This document shows positions 1 to 6,691 of a DNA stretch of 29,228 nt, one piece after another. Origin of the DNA: Opitutia bacterium UBA7397 (GTDB lineage: Bacteria; Verrucomicrobiota; Verrucomicrobiia; Opitutales; UBA953); assembly GCA_002470605.1 (NCBI GenBank), contig DKND01000069.1, positions 34,266 through 63,493 of the forward strand, given 5' to 3'. The notes under the pieces are model-generated. The model saw nothing but the letters and a program-made list of their open reading frames with translations, was not told the DNA's origin and did not search any database. The translations under genes and the position numbers were made by a program. Numbering within the stretch: position 1 is the stretch's first letter; every line of letters starts with the position of its first letter.

Positions 1-504
1 GGCTGGATTCACATGGAATTCAAGATCCCTTCCCGTTCTCTTTTCGGTCTGCGTACCTTGATGCTCACCACCACGCGTGGCGATGCCGTCATGTACCATA
101 ACCTTCTCGGTTATGAGCCCGTCAAAGGCGAAGCCCCTCACCGCTCTGCCGGCGTGATGATCGGCGGAGAAGGAGGTGCCGTCACGGCTTACTCCCTCGA
201 CCGTCTGTACGACCGTGGTGACTTTTTCGTGAAGCCGACTGATGAGATCTATATGGGCCAGATCGTCGGCGAGCATTGCAAAGACAATGACCTCGAAATC
301 AACTTGGTCATCAATAAGAAGCTCTCCAACGTCCGCGCCTCGGGCTCGGATGACTCGGCTCGGATTAAGCCGATGCGTCAGATGTCCCTCGAAGCTTGCC
401 TCGAGTATATCGAGTCCGACGAATTGGTCGAAGTGACCCCGAACTTCATCCGCATGCGTAAGCGCTACCTCACCGAAAATGAGCGTAAGCGTTTCGACAA
501 GTAA
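1..504 (+). CDS. typA: Ribosome-associated GTPase TypA/BipA, C-terminal part (5' end outside window)
   Basis: The reading frame is open from the first base, so this is the 3' end of a longer gene; the first internal ATG at 13 is not the true start. The visible ~167 residues match the C-terminal region of TypA/BipA: the run LEFKIP-like/SRSLFG, then LTTTRGDAVMYH, then YEPVKGE, the RASGSDD motif (about residues 112-118) and the terminal LVEVTPNFIRMRKRYL. TypA is a translational GTPase of the EF-G/LepA class that binds the ribosome and helps 50S assembly and stress or cold adaptation. The GTPase domain itself is upstream and not seen. The gene ends with TAA at 502-504 and runs tail-to-tail with tsaE six bases further on. 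A strong hairpin plus T-tract about 40 bases downstream is its likely terminator. Confidence 0.93.
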   Translation, partial: GWIHMEFKIPSRSLFGLRTLMLTTTRGDAVMYHNLLGYEPVKGEAPHRSAGVMIGGEGGAVTAYSLDRLYDRGDFFVKPTDEIYMGQIVGEHCKDNDLEINLVINKKLSNVRASGSDDSARIKPMRQMSLEACLEYIESDELVEVTPNFIRMRKRYLTENERKRFDK

Positions 505-510
505 GGTCGC

Positions 511-963
511 TTAGGCGACGTTGCCGGTCAGTTGGAAGTGATGGCCTCCGTCCGCCAGGATGGAGGCTTTTATTTTCCATAAATCCTTCGGCAGTCGGCT
601 GGCCACTTTTTCAGGCCATTCGACGACAACGTTCCAGGGCGATTGGACGACGTCCCAGATCAGCAATTCATCGAAGCTCGCCGGATCTTTCAGGCGATAG
701 GCATCGACGTGGAAAATCTGGCGATCTCCTTCATGCACGTTGAGCAAAGAGAAAGAAGGGCTGGTGATATCGCCCCGGACGCCAAAGCCCCGGACGAGCC
801 CGCGCACGAAAGTGGTTTTGCCGACGCCTAAGTTGCCCTCGAGGGCGAGAACCGTATCCCGGGGTAATAACTGAGCAAAGGCTGCGGCGGCCCTTTCGGT
901 TTCGATTCCTGAATGGGTGGTGATGCCTGCAATCCAGGCGGCAAGGTCAGACGGCGGGCCCAT
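511..963 (-). CDS. tsaE: tRNA threonylcarbamoyladenosine biosynthesis ATPase TsaE
   Basis: TsaE is the small P-loop ATPase that works with TsaB and TsaD to make the t6A37 modification of ANN-decoding tRNAs. Counting from the chosen start, a Walker A GNLGVGKTT is at 43-51, the family SPSF motif at 68-71, HVDAYRL at 85-91 and VEWPEK near 110. The frame extends to a TTG at 1023 that would overlap the preceding gene. I chose the ATG at 963 because it gives 150 residues, the usual TsaE length, and removes the overlap, leaving 49 bases after the GH109-like gene upstream. No strong Shine-Dalgarno is visible. The gene is last in a minus-strand run after two secreted oxidoreductase-like genes with no functional link, so co-transcription is inferred from spacing only. 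Its 3' end carries the typA terminator on the other strand. Confidence 0.92.
   Translation of the reverse strand: MGPPSDLAAWIAGITTHSGIETERAAAAFAQLLPRDTVLALEGNLGVGKTTFVRGLVRGFGVRGDITSPSFSLLNVHEGDRQIFHVDAYRLKDPASFDELLIWDVVQSPWNVVVEWPEKVASRLPKDLWKIKASILADGGHHFQLTGNVA
544..576 (+). terminator. Intrinsic terminator of typA, embedded in the 3' end of tsaE
   Basis: GCCTCCGTCC at 544-553 pairs with GGATGGAGGC at 558-567 (ten pairs, one of them G-U) around a four-base GCCA loop. TTTTATTTT follows immediately on the plus strand. This is the classic GC stem plus T-tract layout and lies 40 bases after the typA stop. The same bases encode part of the C-terminus of the opposite-strand tsaE. Confidence 0.75.
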
Positions 964-1012
964 GGGCGCAGTCTTCCCGAGACGTGGTTGCAGGGCAAGC
1001 GTCCTTGCGGGC

Positions 1013-2470
1013 TTAGGAGACAATCCCTAGGGGAGGGATGGTCTTCCATCCCCCGCGTGTAAAGTCGGGGCATTGGATCGGCATGCTGCCTTCTTTGACG
1101 GAGCGGGCGGAGATCTCGAGGATGCTCGACCAGTCAGCGGCGTCGTAAACGGTCATGTCCGGCGTGATGCCCTGTCGCACGCAGTCGAGCATACGGTAGG
1201 CCATGACGAAATCCATGCCACCGTGGCCGCCGACCTTTTTGCCGAGCTCGCCGATCTTCTTGATGAGCGGGTGTTGATTTTCTTTCATGAACTTGGTGAG
1301 CTTCTCTTTCTCGTAGGTCCATTCATGGCTGCTGCGTTTTTCTTTCGGATCAAGGATCGGATGTTTGTTATCTGCGTCGATCGCCAGACGGGCGGGGTAG
1401 CCGAAGAACGTCGCCTCCGTGCCGCACAGAGCGTTGATACGCGTATACGGGCGCGGGCTTACGACGTCGTGCTGAATCATGATGGTGCGTCCGAGCTGCG
1501 TCTTGATGATAGAGGTGTTCATGTCGCCGCAGACGAATTTCTCATCCTTGTGCTGGCCGTTATTAGGCTGGTGCTTGTCGCGATATTGCGTGAGGTTGAA
1601 TTCTGGGGAGGAGACGGAGACGACGAATTTGAAGGCATCGCCGCGTCCAATATTTAGATATTGCGCCACCGGGCCGAGGCCATGGGTAGGGTAGAGGTTC
1701 CCGTCCATGAAACGGTGATAATCGCGCCGCCAGTCGCCTTCGCTGCCCAAACTCCAAAGGACGCCGCCGCCGAGGTTATGGATATAGGCGCACTCGGCAT
1801 GCTTGAGGTCGCCGAAGAAGCCCTGGCGGGCGAGGTTTAGGACGAAGAGCTCCTCTTCGCCGTAGCAGCAGTTCTCGATGATCGAGCAGTGGCGTTGGGT
1901 CTTTTCGGCCATATCCACGAGTTGCCAGCACTGGTCGACGGTGACCGCGGGCGAGACTTCGATGAAGGCGTGCTTCCCTTGCTGCATGACCTTGAGGGCC
2001 ATGGGGACGTGCCATTCCCAAGGAGTGGCGACGAAGACGACGTCTATATCGTCGCGCTCAAGCATTTTTTCCCAGGCATGCTCGTCGCCGAAGTACATTG
2101 CGGGTTCTTTGCCGGTCTTCTTCTTGACGTTTTCAGCGGCGCTTTGGGCGCGAGATTCGATGATGTCGCAGACGGCGACCACTTCGGCGAAAGGAATACT
2201 AGCCGCCGAATTTACGTGGCTACGTCCGCGATTAAGACCGATGACGGCGACCCTGACTTTTTCGATGGGCTTAGTTGTAAGATTCCAGACCGGTTTATTG
2301 CCGGCAGGCCGCGGGCGAGTGGCCGAGATGTCGTGGGCGTCGAGGAGTTTGAGGTCGCGCGGGTCAGGCTTGGCGTCAGCCGAAGGGATGGCATTCAGGC
2401 CAAGGCCGAGACCGGCGATGGCGCCAAGCTTGAGAAAGTCGCGGCGATTGGGATTTTCGTGAAGGCTCAT
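1013..2470 (-). CDS. Tat-exported Gfo/Idh/MocA family protein, GH109-like (copy A)
   Basis: This 485-residue protein opens with a twin-arginine signal (NRRDFLKLGAIAGLGLGL, ending near ADA at 31-33), so it should be exported folded with its cofactor. A Rossmann NAD-binding segment follows: VRVAVIGLNRGRSHV at 72-86, with VAVCDI at 98-103. The central ENCCYGEEELFVLNLARQGF block (200-219) and YPTHGLGPVAQYL (260-272) match GH109, the NAD-dependent alpha-N-acetylgalactosaminidases that act by transient oxidation. By analogy Tyr203 and His263 are the candidate catalytic residues. Family members with other sugar specificities exist, so the substrate is open. It lies 20 bases after a close paralogue in the same direction and is very probably a tandem duplicate in one operon. 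No Shine-Dalgarno is evident before the ATG. Confidence 0.88.
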   Translation of the reverse strand: MSLHENPNRRDFLKLGAIAGLGLGLNAIPSADAKPDPRDLKLLDAHDISATRPRPAGNKPVWNLTTKPIEKVRVAVIGLNRGRSHVNSAASIPFAEVVAVCDIIESRAQSAAENVKKKTGKEPAMYFGDEHAWEKMLERDDIDVVFVATPWEWHVPMALKVMQQGKHAFIEVSPAVTVDQCWQLVDMAEKTQRHCSIIENCCYGEEELFVLNLARQGFFGDLKHAECAYIHNLGGGVLWSLGSEGDWRRDYHRFMDGNLYPTHGLGPVAQYLNIGRGDAFKFVVSVSSPEFNLTQYRDKHQPNNGQHKDEKFVCGDMNTSIIKTQLGRTIMIQHDVVSPRPYTRINALCGTEATFFGYPARLAIDADNKHPILDPKEKRSSHEWTYEKEKLTKFMKENQHPLIKKIGELGKKVGGHGGMDFVMAYRMLDCVRQGITPDMTVYDAADWSSILEISARSVKEGSMPIQCPDFTRGGWKTIPPLGIVS

Positions 2471-2490
2471 GGAGTTGTCTGATGGGGTTT

Positions 2491-3948
2491 TTAAGAGATG
2501 AGTGGGAGGGTTTTAAGGTCTTTCCAGCCACCGCGCGTGAAGTCGGGATAGGCGATGGGAAGGCTGCCATCTCGGACGGATCGGTCGGAGAGATCCATGA
2601 GGCATGACCAGGAAGCTGCATCATAGACCGTCATGTCGGGCGTGATACCTTGGCGTATGCAATCCAGGAAGCGGTAGTTCATGAGATGGTCCATGCCGCC
2701 GTGTCCGCCGACTTTCTTGGCGTCGTTCCCCGCTTTTTTAATAAGCGGGTGGGCGTTGGCCTGCATGAATTTCGTGAGCTTGTCGCCTTCGTAAGTCCAG
2801 CTGTGGCTATTTCGTTTCTCCTTTGGGTCGAGTATCGGATGTTTGTTATCCTCATCGACGGCGAGCCGGTTGGGGTAACCGCAGAAAGTGGCCTGGGAGC
2901 CGCTCAGCATATTCCCCCGAGTGTAAGGCCGTGGGCTGGTATTGTCGTGTTGCACCACAATCGTCCGGCCAAGCATGGTCTTGATGATCGTGGTGTTCAT
3001 ATCGCCGCAGACGAATTTCTGATCCTGCGACCGGTCGCGATTCGGCTTGGTCTTCTCGCGTAACTGCGAAAGGCCAAATTCCGGAGATGAGACCGAGACG
3101 GCATACTTGAAGGCATCTCCACGGCCCATGCCTAGGTATTGCGAGACGGTGCCTAGGCCGTGGGTTGGGTAGACGTTGCCCTGCATGAAGGTGGCATAGT
3201 GGCGGCGCCATTCCCGTTGTTTATCCAAGAACGTATAAGTCCCCGAGTTTCGCTGATCGTGGATGTAGGCGCATTCCGCGTGCTTGAGGTCGCCGAAGAA
3301 GCCTTGGCGGGCCAGGTTAAGGACGAAGAGTTCTTCTTCGCCGTAGGCACAGTTCTCCAAGATGGGGCAGTGTCGCTGATATTTCTCCGAGGCATCGACA
3401 AGTTCCCAGCATTCGTCGACGGTGACGCCGCAATTGACTTCGACAAAGGCATGCTTGCCGAGCGACATCGCCCGGACGGCCATCGGCTTGTGCCACTCCC
3501 ACGGCGTGGCGACATAGACGACATCGATGTCATCGCGGTCGACCATCTTTTCCCAGACATTCTCGTCGCCGCTGTAGATTGCCGGACGCTTGCCGGTGTG
3601 CTTGAAAACAATTTCAGCCTGGGCCTGGGCGCGGTCATCTAGGATGTCGCATACCGCGACGACTTCGACGAACGGGAGTAAGCTCCCTGATTTGACGTGG
3701 GTGCTGCCGCGGTTGAGTCCGATGACGCCGATGCGGACTTTCCCGACGGGTCGGGTGGTTAGTTCCCAGACAGGCTTATTCCCGGCGGGCCGCGGCCGCA
3801 TCTTACCGATCGTGTCGGTGGTCAGATGGGTTAACTGAGCGGGGTCAGGCTTAGCTTCGGCGGTCGAAACCAAATGGGTTCCGCCGAGGCCGGCCAAGGC
3901 CGAGAATTTTAAAAAATCGCGACGACTCTGGCTTTCTGGGGGCAGCAT
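2491..3948 (-). CDS. Tat-exported Gfo/Idh/MocA family protein, GH109-like (copy B)
   Basis: This is the paralogue of the next gene and has exactly the same length (485 residues). It has a twin-arginine signal SRRDFLKFSALAGLGG, a Rossmann motif VRIGVIGLNRGSTHV at 71-85, the ENCAYGEEELFVLNLARQGF block at 199-218 and YPTHGLGTVSQYL at 260-272. Tyr202 and His263 correspond to the proposed GH109 catalytic pair. Long stretches are identical between the copies. The segment after AYIH (about 231-247) differs strongly (DQRNSGTYTF here, NLGGGVLW in copy A), which may alter the substrate pocket. It is the first gene of the pair. Its ATG sits three bases after one arm of a perfect inverted repeat. The likely role is periplasmic cleavage or oxidation of an amino-sugar or related glycan; the exact sugar is not deducible. 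Confidence 0.88.
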   Translation of the reverse strand: MLPPESQSRRDFLKFSALAGLGGTHLVSTAEAKPDPAQLTHLTTDTIGKMRPRPAGNKPVWELTTRPVGKVRIGVIGLNRGSTHVKSGSLLPFVEVVAVCDILDDRAQAQAEIVFKHTGKRPAIYSGDENVWEKMVDRDDIDVVYVATPWEWHKPMAVRAMSLGKHAFVEVNCGVTVDECWELVDASEKYQRHCPILENCAYGEEELFVLNLARQGFFGDLKHAECAYIHDQRNSGTYTFLDKQREWRRHYATFMQGNVYPTHGLGTVSQYLGMGRGDAFKYAVSVSSPEFGLSQLREKTKPNRDRSQDQKFVCGDMNTTIIKTMLGRTIVVQHDNTSPRPYTRGNMLSGSQATFCGYPNRLAVDEDNKHPILDPKEKRNSHSWTYEGDKLTKFMQANAHPLIKKAGNDAKKVGGHGGMDHLMNYRFLDCIRQGITPDMTVYDAASWSCLMDLSDRSVRDGSLPIAYPDFTRGGWKDLKTLPLIS

Positions 3949-3951
3949 AGG

Positions 3952-3999
3952 GGTAAATCCATAACACTAATATCCGGCATCGGTTGCAATGGATTTACC
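3952..3999 (-). promoter_or_regulatory. Perfect 11-bp inverted repeat in the leader of the GH109-like pair
   Basis: GGTAAATCCAT at 3952-3962 is the exact reverse complement of ATGGATTTACC at 3989-3999, with 26 bases between. Read on the minus strand, the second arm ends three bases before the copy B ATG. It could be a pair of regulator half-sites flanking a promoter (a TATTAG-like -10 lies in the spacer) or an RNA hairpin that hides the ribosome site. Its role is inferred; the repeat itself is seen directly. Confidence 0.5.
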
Positions 4000-4017
4000 T
4001 TTTTACCGCCGAAAGGA

Positions 4018-4590
4018 TTAACTTATGAAGCCTTCGCTCCATTTAATTCCAAAGACCGCCAGATTACGCACGGTATGGGCTATAAAACAAGGCAGCAGGG
4101 AGCGATGGGGGTTTAGCGGATTAAAGCGTGCGAGGTAAAGCCAGAGGGAAGTCAGGAAAGCGAAAATCGCGCTGATCCGTCCGCTGGTATTATTTAAATC
4201 AAAGTTATGAATCAGGGCGAAAATGAGGGAGCCCGCGAGGATCAGTCCGAGCAGTTTCCGGCCCGCAAGGTGCGCGGGGGCGGTGAAGCCGCGGAACACG
4301 ACTTCTTCGATGATGGACGCGCCAATCAGGGCCAGGATGGAGATTGCCGGCAGGACGGATTGCTGATCAGCCACTTCATAGCGCACTTCGACATTCGCTT
4401 CGGCGATGGTAATCAGCAGCGCGCCAGCCGCGGCAACGAAGTATGCCGCCCACGGGGCGGATTCTGTGCCGGGCCAAAAGAGTTCGACGCCGGAATGAGT
4501 GCGTCGCTGGCGATACTCGCTCGTCCAGGCAGCAATCACGCAGACGCCGAGGACGAAATAGAGCAGGGCTTCGATGGTCGGACGATCCAT
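4018..4590 (-). CDS. CPBP family intramembrane glutamic endopeptidase (CAAX/Abi-like)
   Basis: A 190-residue membrane protein carrying all three CPBP signature motifs: EEVVFR at 95-100 (EExxxR), FALIH at 124-128 (FxxxH) and HTVRN at 172-176 (HxxxN). Hydrophobic segments lie near 7-22, 48-63, 82-93, 114-130 and 140-154. The family includes eukaryotic Rce1, which trims prenylated CAAX proteins; most bacterial members have unknown substrates, often bacteriocin-like peptides or membrane signalling proteins. I chose the ATG at 4590 rather than one at 4650 because the longer version would run 60 bases into cutA. From 4590 the gap is four bases and a GGAG lies about 12 bases upstream. It is the last gene of a tight minus-strand string with cutA and a LOG-family gene. 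Confidence 0.87.
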   Translation of the reverse strand: MDRPTIEALLYFVLGVCVIAAWTSEYRQRRTHSGVELFWPGTESAPWAAYFVAAAGALLITIAEANVEVRYEVADQQSVLPAISILALIGASIIEEVVFRGFTAPAHLAGRKLLGLILAGSLIFALIHNFDLNNTSGRISAIFAFLTSLWLYLARFNPLNPHRSLLPCFIAHTVRNLAVFGIKWSEGFIS

Positions 4591-4594
4591 AGAT

Positions 4595-4918
4595 TTAGCG
4601 GACTCCGAGTATCCAAGCCCGATAGGCCGGTGAAACGTGCGAGGCTTCAATGACGATCCACTGCGGCAGGGCGTAAGGATGTCGGGCGTGAACCCATGCT
4701 TCGAGGTGGGGGCCCTGCTGCAGGGTGAATTTGAAAGTTACGCGGAATTCGTCTTCGACCTGGGTGCGACCTTCCCAGGTGAAATGCGAGCGAATGGGGC
4801 CGTCCACCTGCGCACAGGCGGCTAAGCCCGCGCCGACGGCTTCGCAGGCGAGACGTTCGGCCTCCTCGCGCTGTGGGAGGGTCGTCCAGGCTATGGCGAT
4901 AGCCTGGGGTTCAGTCAT
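4595..4918 (-). CDS. cutA: Divalent-cation tolerance protein CutA
   Basis: At 107 residues this has the usual CutA1 size. It shows the family pattern: an N-terminal strand ending WTTLP, a helix with GLAACAQV near 30-37, then FTWEGRTQVEDEFRVTFK, and late ARHPYALPQWIV followed by a YRAWI terminus. CutA1 proteins form very stable trimers that resemble PII signalling proteins and were linked to copper tolerance in E. coli, although the biochemical role is still debated. Its 5' end overlaps the stop of the upstream LOG-family gene by eight bases, suggesting coupled translation, and its stop is four bases before the CPBP start. The ATG at 4918 is the only sensible start. I see no metal-responsive operator. 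Confidence 0.92.
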   Translation of the reverse strand: MTEPQAIAIAWTTLPQREEAERLACEAVGAGLAACAQVDGPIRSHFTWEGRTQVEDEFRVTFKFTLQQGPHLEAWVHARHPYALPQWIVIEASHVSPAYRAWILGVR

Positions 4919-5771
4919 GACCGATATTATCAGACTTCAGATACTGCTCCGTGATGATGCTGATGAGCAGGTCGCGTGCTTCTTCGACCGAATCAACGTG
5001 ACGATAAAGATCACGGTCTTCCGGGGAGATCATCCCCCACTCATGGAAAACTTCGACGTTCAGGACATTCTTCCAGAAGGCGGAACCGAACAGCAGTACC
5101 GGGATATGTTTTTTGGTCTTACCCGTCTGGACCAGCGTAAGCATTTCGAAGAGTTCGTCAAAAGTGCCGAAGCCTCCGGGAAAAGCAACGAGCGCTTTGG
5201 CGAGATAAAGGAACCAATATTTACGGACGAAGAAGTAGTGGAATTCCAGGTCGAGCTCGGGCGTGATATAAGGGTTATGCTCCTGTTCGAAGGGTAGGGC
5301 GATGCCGAGGCCGACCGATCGTCCGCCGGCTTGATGGGCGCCCATGTTGGCGGCCTCCATGATGCCCGGGCCGCCGCCGGAACAGATGAGGAAGCGTTGC
5401 CACTCGGGAAGCGACATCGACCACTTGGTCATCTCGTAGGAGAGTTGTCGGCAGGCCTCAAAGTAGGCTGAGCTGCGTAAATTGATTTCTGCGACGCGGA
5501 GGCGGCCGGCGCATTCGGCGCCCGTGCATTCGCCGCGAGCGATCAGCGCTTTTACTTCTTCGAGCTGGGCTTTGGCTTTTTCCGGAGGCAGTGTGCGAGC
5601 AGAGCCGAACATCACCACGGTATTGCGCACCCCATACTTTTTAAAGCGTTGGTAGGGCTCCATCAGCTCCGCCATGACACGAATCGTCCGGGCCTGAGGG
5701 CTAAGCATGAACTCCGGATTTAGGTAGGCCCGAGGTGGGGTAGGCCTAAGTTTACCTTTTTCGGGGCTCAT
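4911..5771 (-). CDS. LOG family (TIGR00730-type) Rossmann-fold nucleotide-processing protein
   Basis: This 286-residue protein carries the lysine-decarboxylase-like (LOG) core: SGGGPGIMEAANMGA at 131-145 and PGGFGTFDELFEM at 198-210, which fits the PGGxGTxxE motif with Glu207 as the expected catalytic residue. LOG enzymes release free nucleobase or cytokinin from a nucleoside monophosphate and ribose 5-phosphate; several bacterial relatives are AMP or general nucleosidases. The N-terminal ~125 residues form an extended helical region with an insert around ECTGAECAG, longer than in the smallest LOG proteins, as in the long bacterial group. The ATG at 5771 is preceded by a G-rich GATGGGGGT stretch that can serve as a ribosome site. 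It heads a three-gene minus-strand string and diverges from rpmH across a 95-base gap. Confidence 0.88.
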   Translation of the reverse strand: MSPEKGKLRPTPPRAYLNPEFMLSPQARTIRVMAELMEPYQRFKKYGVRNTVVMFGSARTLPPEKAKAQLEEVKALIARGECTGAECAGRLRVAEINLRSSAYFEACRQLSYEMTKWSMSLPEWQRFLICSGGGPGIMEAANMGAHQAGGRSVGLGIALPFEQEHNPYITPELDLEFHYFFVRKYWFLYLAKALVAFPGGFGTFDELFEMLTLVQTGKTKKHIPVLLFGSAFWKNVLNVEVFHEWGMISPEDRDLYRHVDSVEEARDLLISIITEQYLKSDNIGHD

Positions 5772-5822
5772 ACCCCCATCTTTCCCTTAGTTTGCCTCCT
5801 GCCAAGCCGGGAAGCGTGGTGC

Positions 5823-5851
5823 TTGACAGGCTCGGCGGGGTAGCCTTGGCT
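5823..5851 (+). promoter_or_regulatory. Possible rpmH promoter
   Basis: A perfect TTGACA is at 5823-5828. A 17-base spacer puts the -10 at 5846-5851, which reads TTGGCT and is poor. The placement, 15 bases before the rpmH ATG and in the gap between divergent genes, fits a promoter for the ribosomal gene block, but only the -35 is convincing. Confidence 0.3.
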
Positions 5852-5866
5852 GTTTCCTTTAAAGCC

Positions 5867-6004
5867 ATGCATCCCACCTACCGTCCGTCTAAGATTTCCC
5901 GCGCCCGCAAATGCGGTTTCCGCGCCCGTTCCAAGACCCCGGGTGGCCGCAAGGTCTTGGCTAACCGCCGCAGTATTGGTCGCAAGCGCCTCGGCGCCTC
6001 CTAA
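5867..6004 (+). CDS. rpmH: 50S ribosomal protein L34
   Basis: This is a 45-residue, strongly basic protein with the L34 pattern: a start leading into TYRPS, then a GFRARSKTPGGRKVLANRR core and an RKRL terminus. L34 is a late-assembling component of the large ribosomal subunit. The frame is open further upstream (from 5792), but the ATG at 5867 gives the exact family length and N-terminus. No Shine-Dalgarno is visible before it. rnpA begins five bases after its stop. This rpmH-rnpA-yidD order is among the most conserved gene blocks in bacteria and supports the call. No DnaA boxes or dnaA gene are seen next to it, so the replication origin is not shown to be here. Confidence 0.96.
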   Translation: MHPTYRPSKISRARKCGFRARSKTPGGRKVLANRRSIGRKRLGAS

Positions 6005-6009
6005 TCCTC

Positions 6010-6372
6010 ATGCGTCTCCCGCGGGAGCGTAGAATTCGTGCCTCGGCCGATTTCACGCGTCTCCGCCAACAAGGCTCGCGACTCGATTGCGGGCCTTTCC
6101 TTTTGAATTTTCGCCACACGAAGAGCGATATGCCTGCCCGTTTTGCGGTCATCGCGGCGAAGAAATCCATCCCGTTGGCCGTCAATCGCAACCGGGCTAA
6201 GCGTCTGGCGCGGGAATTATTCCGCGCGGATGCCACTGCTTTTCCTCCAGGGTGGGAGATCGTTTTGGTGATTCGGCCGGGGATGCTCCGCCGCCGGTTT
6301 GCCGACTTGAAGGCGGCTTATGCCTTAGCCGCGACCAAGCTGGTCGCGCAGGCCGCACGCTCGGCGGAATGA
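6010..6372 (+). CDS. rnpA: Ribonuclease P protein component
   Basis: A basic 120-residue protein with the RnpA signature: the N-terminal LPRERRIRASADFTRL, a central RFAVIAAKKSIPLAVNRN strand, and the RNR-type helix NRNRAKRLARELFR at about 59-72. It binds the RNase P RNA and helps it remove 5' leaders from precursor tRNAs. It follows rpmH by five bases. Its TGA stop overlaps the ATG of yidD (ATGA at 6369-6372), which implies translational coupling. Length and order are typical. The C-terminal 25 residues are alanine-rich and variable, as is common in this family. Confidence 0.95.
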   Translation: MRLPRERRIRASADFTRLRQQGSRLDCGPFLLNFRHTKSDMPARFAVIAAKKSIPLAVNRNRAKRLARELFRADATAFPPGWEIVLVIRPGMLRRRFADLKAAYALAATKLVAQAARSAE

Positions 6373-6623
6373 AACCTAAAAGCCTATCTTTGGTTGCTCG
6401 ATTGTCGCTAAAGTTGGTCGGCTTTTACCAGCGATTTATTTCCGCACCGTTGCACCGGATTGTCCCAGGGTCTGGGTGCCGATTTCATCCCACTTGTTCC
6501 TGTTATGCGGCTACGAGTCTGCAACGCTTTGGTTTCTTTAAGGGAGCGTGGCTAGGATTGAGGCGGATTGGACGATGTCACCCTTGGGGCGGCTCCGGTG
6601 TCGATGAGGTGCCCGAAGAATGA
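6369..6623 (+). CDS. yidD: Membrane protein insertion efficiency factor YidD
   Basis: An 84-residue protein with the unmistakable YidD core: FYQRFISAPLHRIVPGSGCR, then the FHPTCSCYA cysteine motif, then GAWLGLRRIGRCHPWGGSG. YidD is a small inner-face membrane-associated protein that assists YidC/Sec insertion of membrane proteins. The reading frame is open upstream, but the ATG at 6369 overlaps the rnpA stop by four bases and gives the canonical N-terminus MKP...; I use it. In most bacteria yidC follows directly. Here it does not: the next gene is an LTA-synthase-like protein 68 bases on, so yidC must lie elsewhere if present. Confidence 0.95.
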   Translation: MKPKSLSLVARLSLKLVGFYQRFISAPLHRIVPGSGCRFHPTCSCYAATSLQRFGFFKGAWLGLRRIGRCHPWGGSGVDEVPEE

Positions 6624-6691
6624 CCCTTCGGTAGAGGCCGAATGGCTTAATATTCTCGCTCTGTTAGGGGTTTTAAGGCGAAATCTAGGGA

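Noticed and set aside
1073..3642. Long open frames on the plus strand (137-197 codons) opposite the GH109-like genes
   Set aside because: They lie entirely antisense to two well-supported genes, have no family-like motifs, and follow from codon bias in GC-rich coding DNA.
4725..5297. 190-codon plus-strand frame across cutA and the LOG-family gene
   Set aside because: Antisense to two recognised genes with no recognisable domain.
4018..5771. LOG-cutA-CPBP string as an abortive-infection or bacteriocin immunity system
   Set aside because: CPBP proteases are sometimes called Abi proteins, but there is no toxin, bacteriocin precursor or defence gene nearby, and cutA is a housekeeping gene.
5772..5866. 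Replication origin next to rpmH
   Set aside because: In some bacteria dnaA and oriC adjoin rpmH, but I see no TTATCCACA-type boxes, AT-rich unwinding segment or dnaA here.
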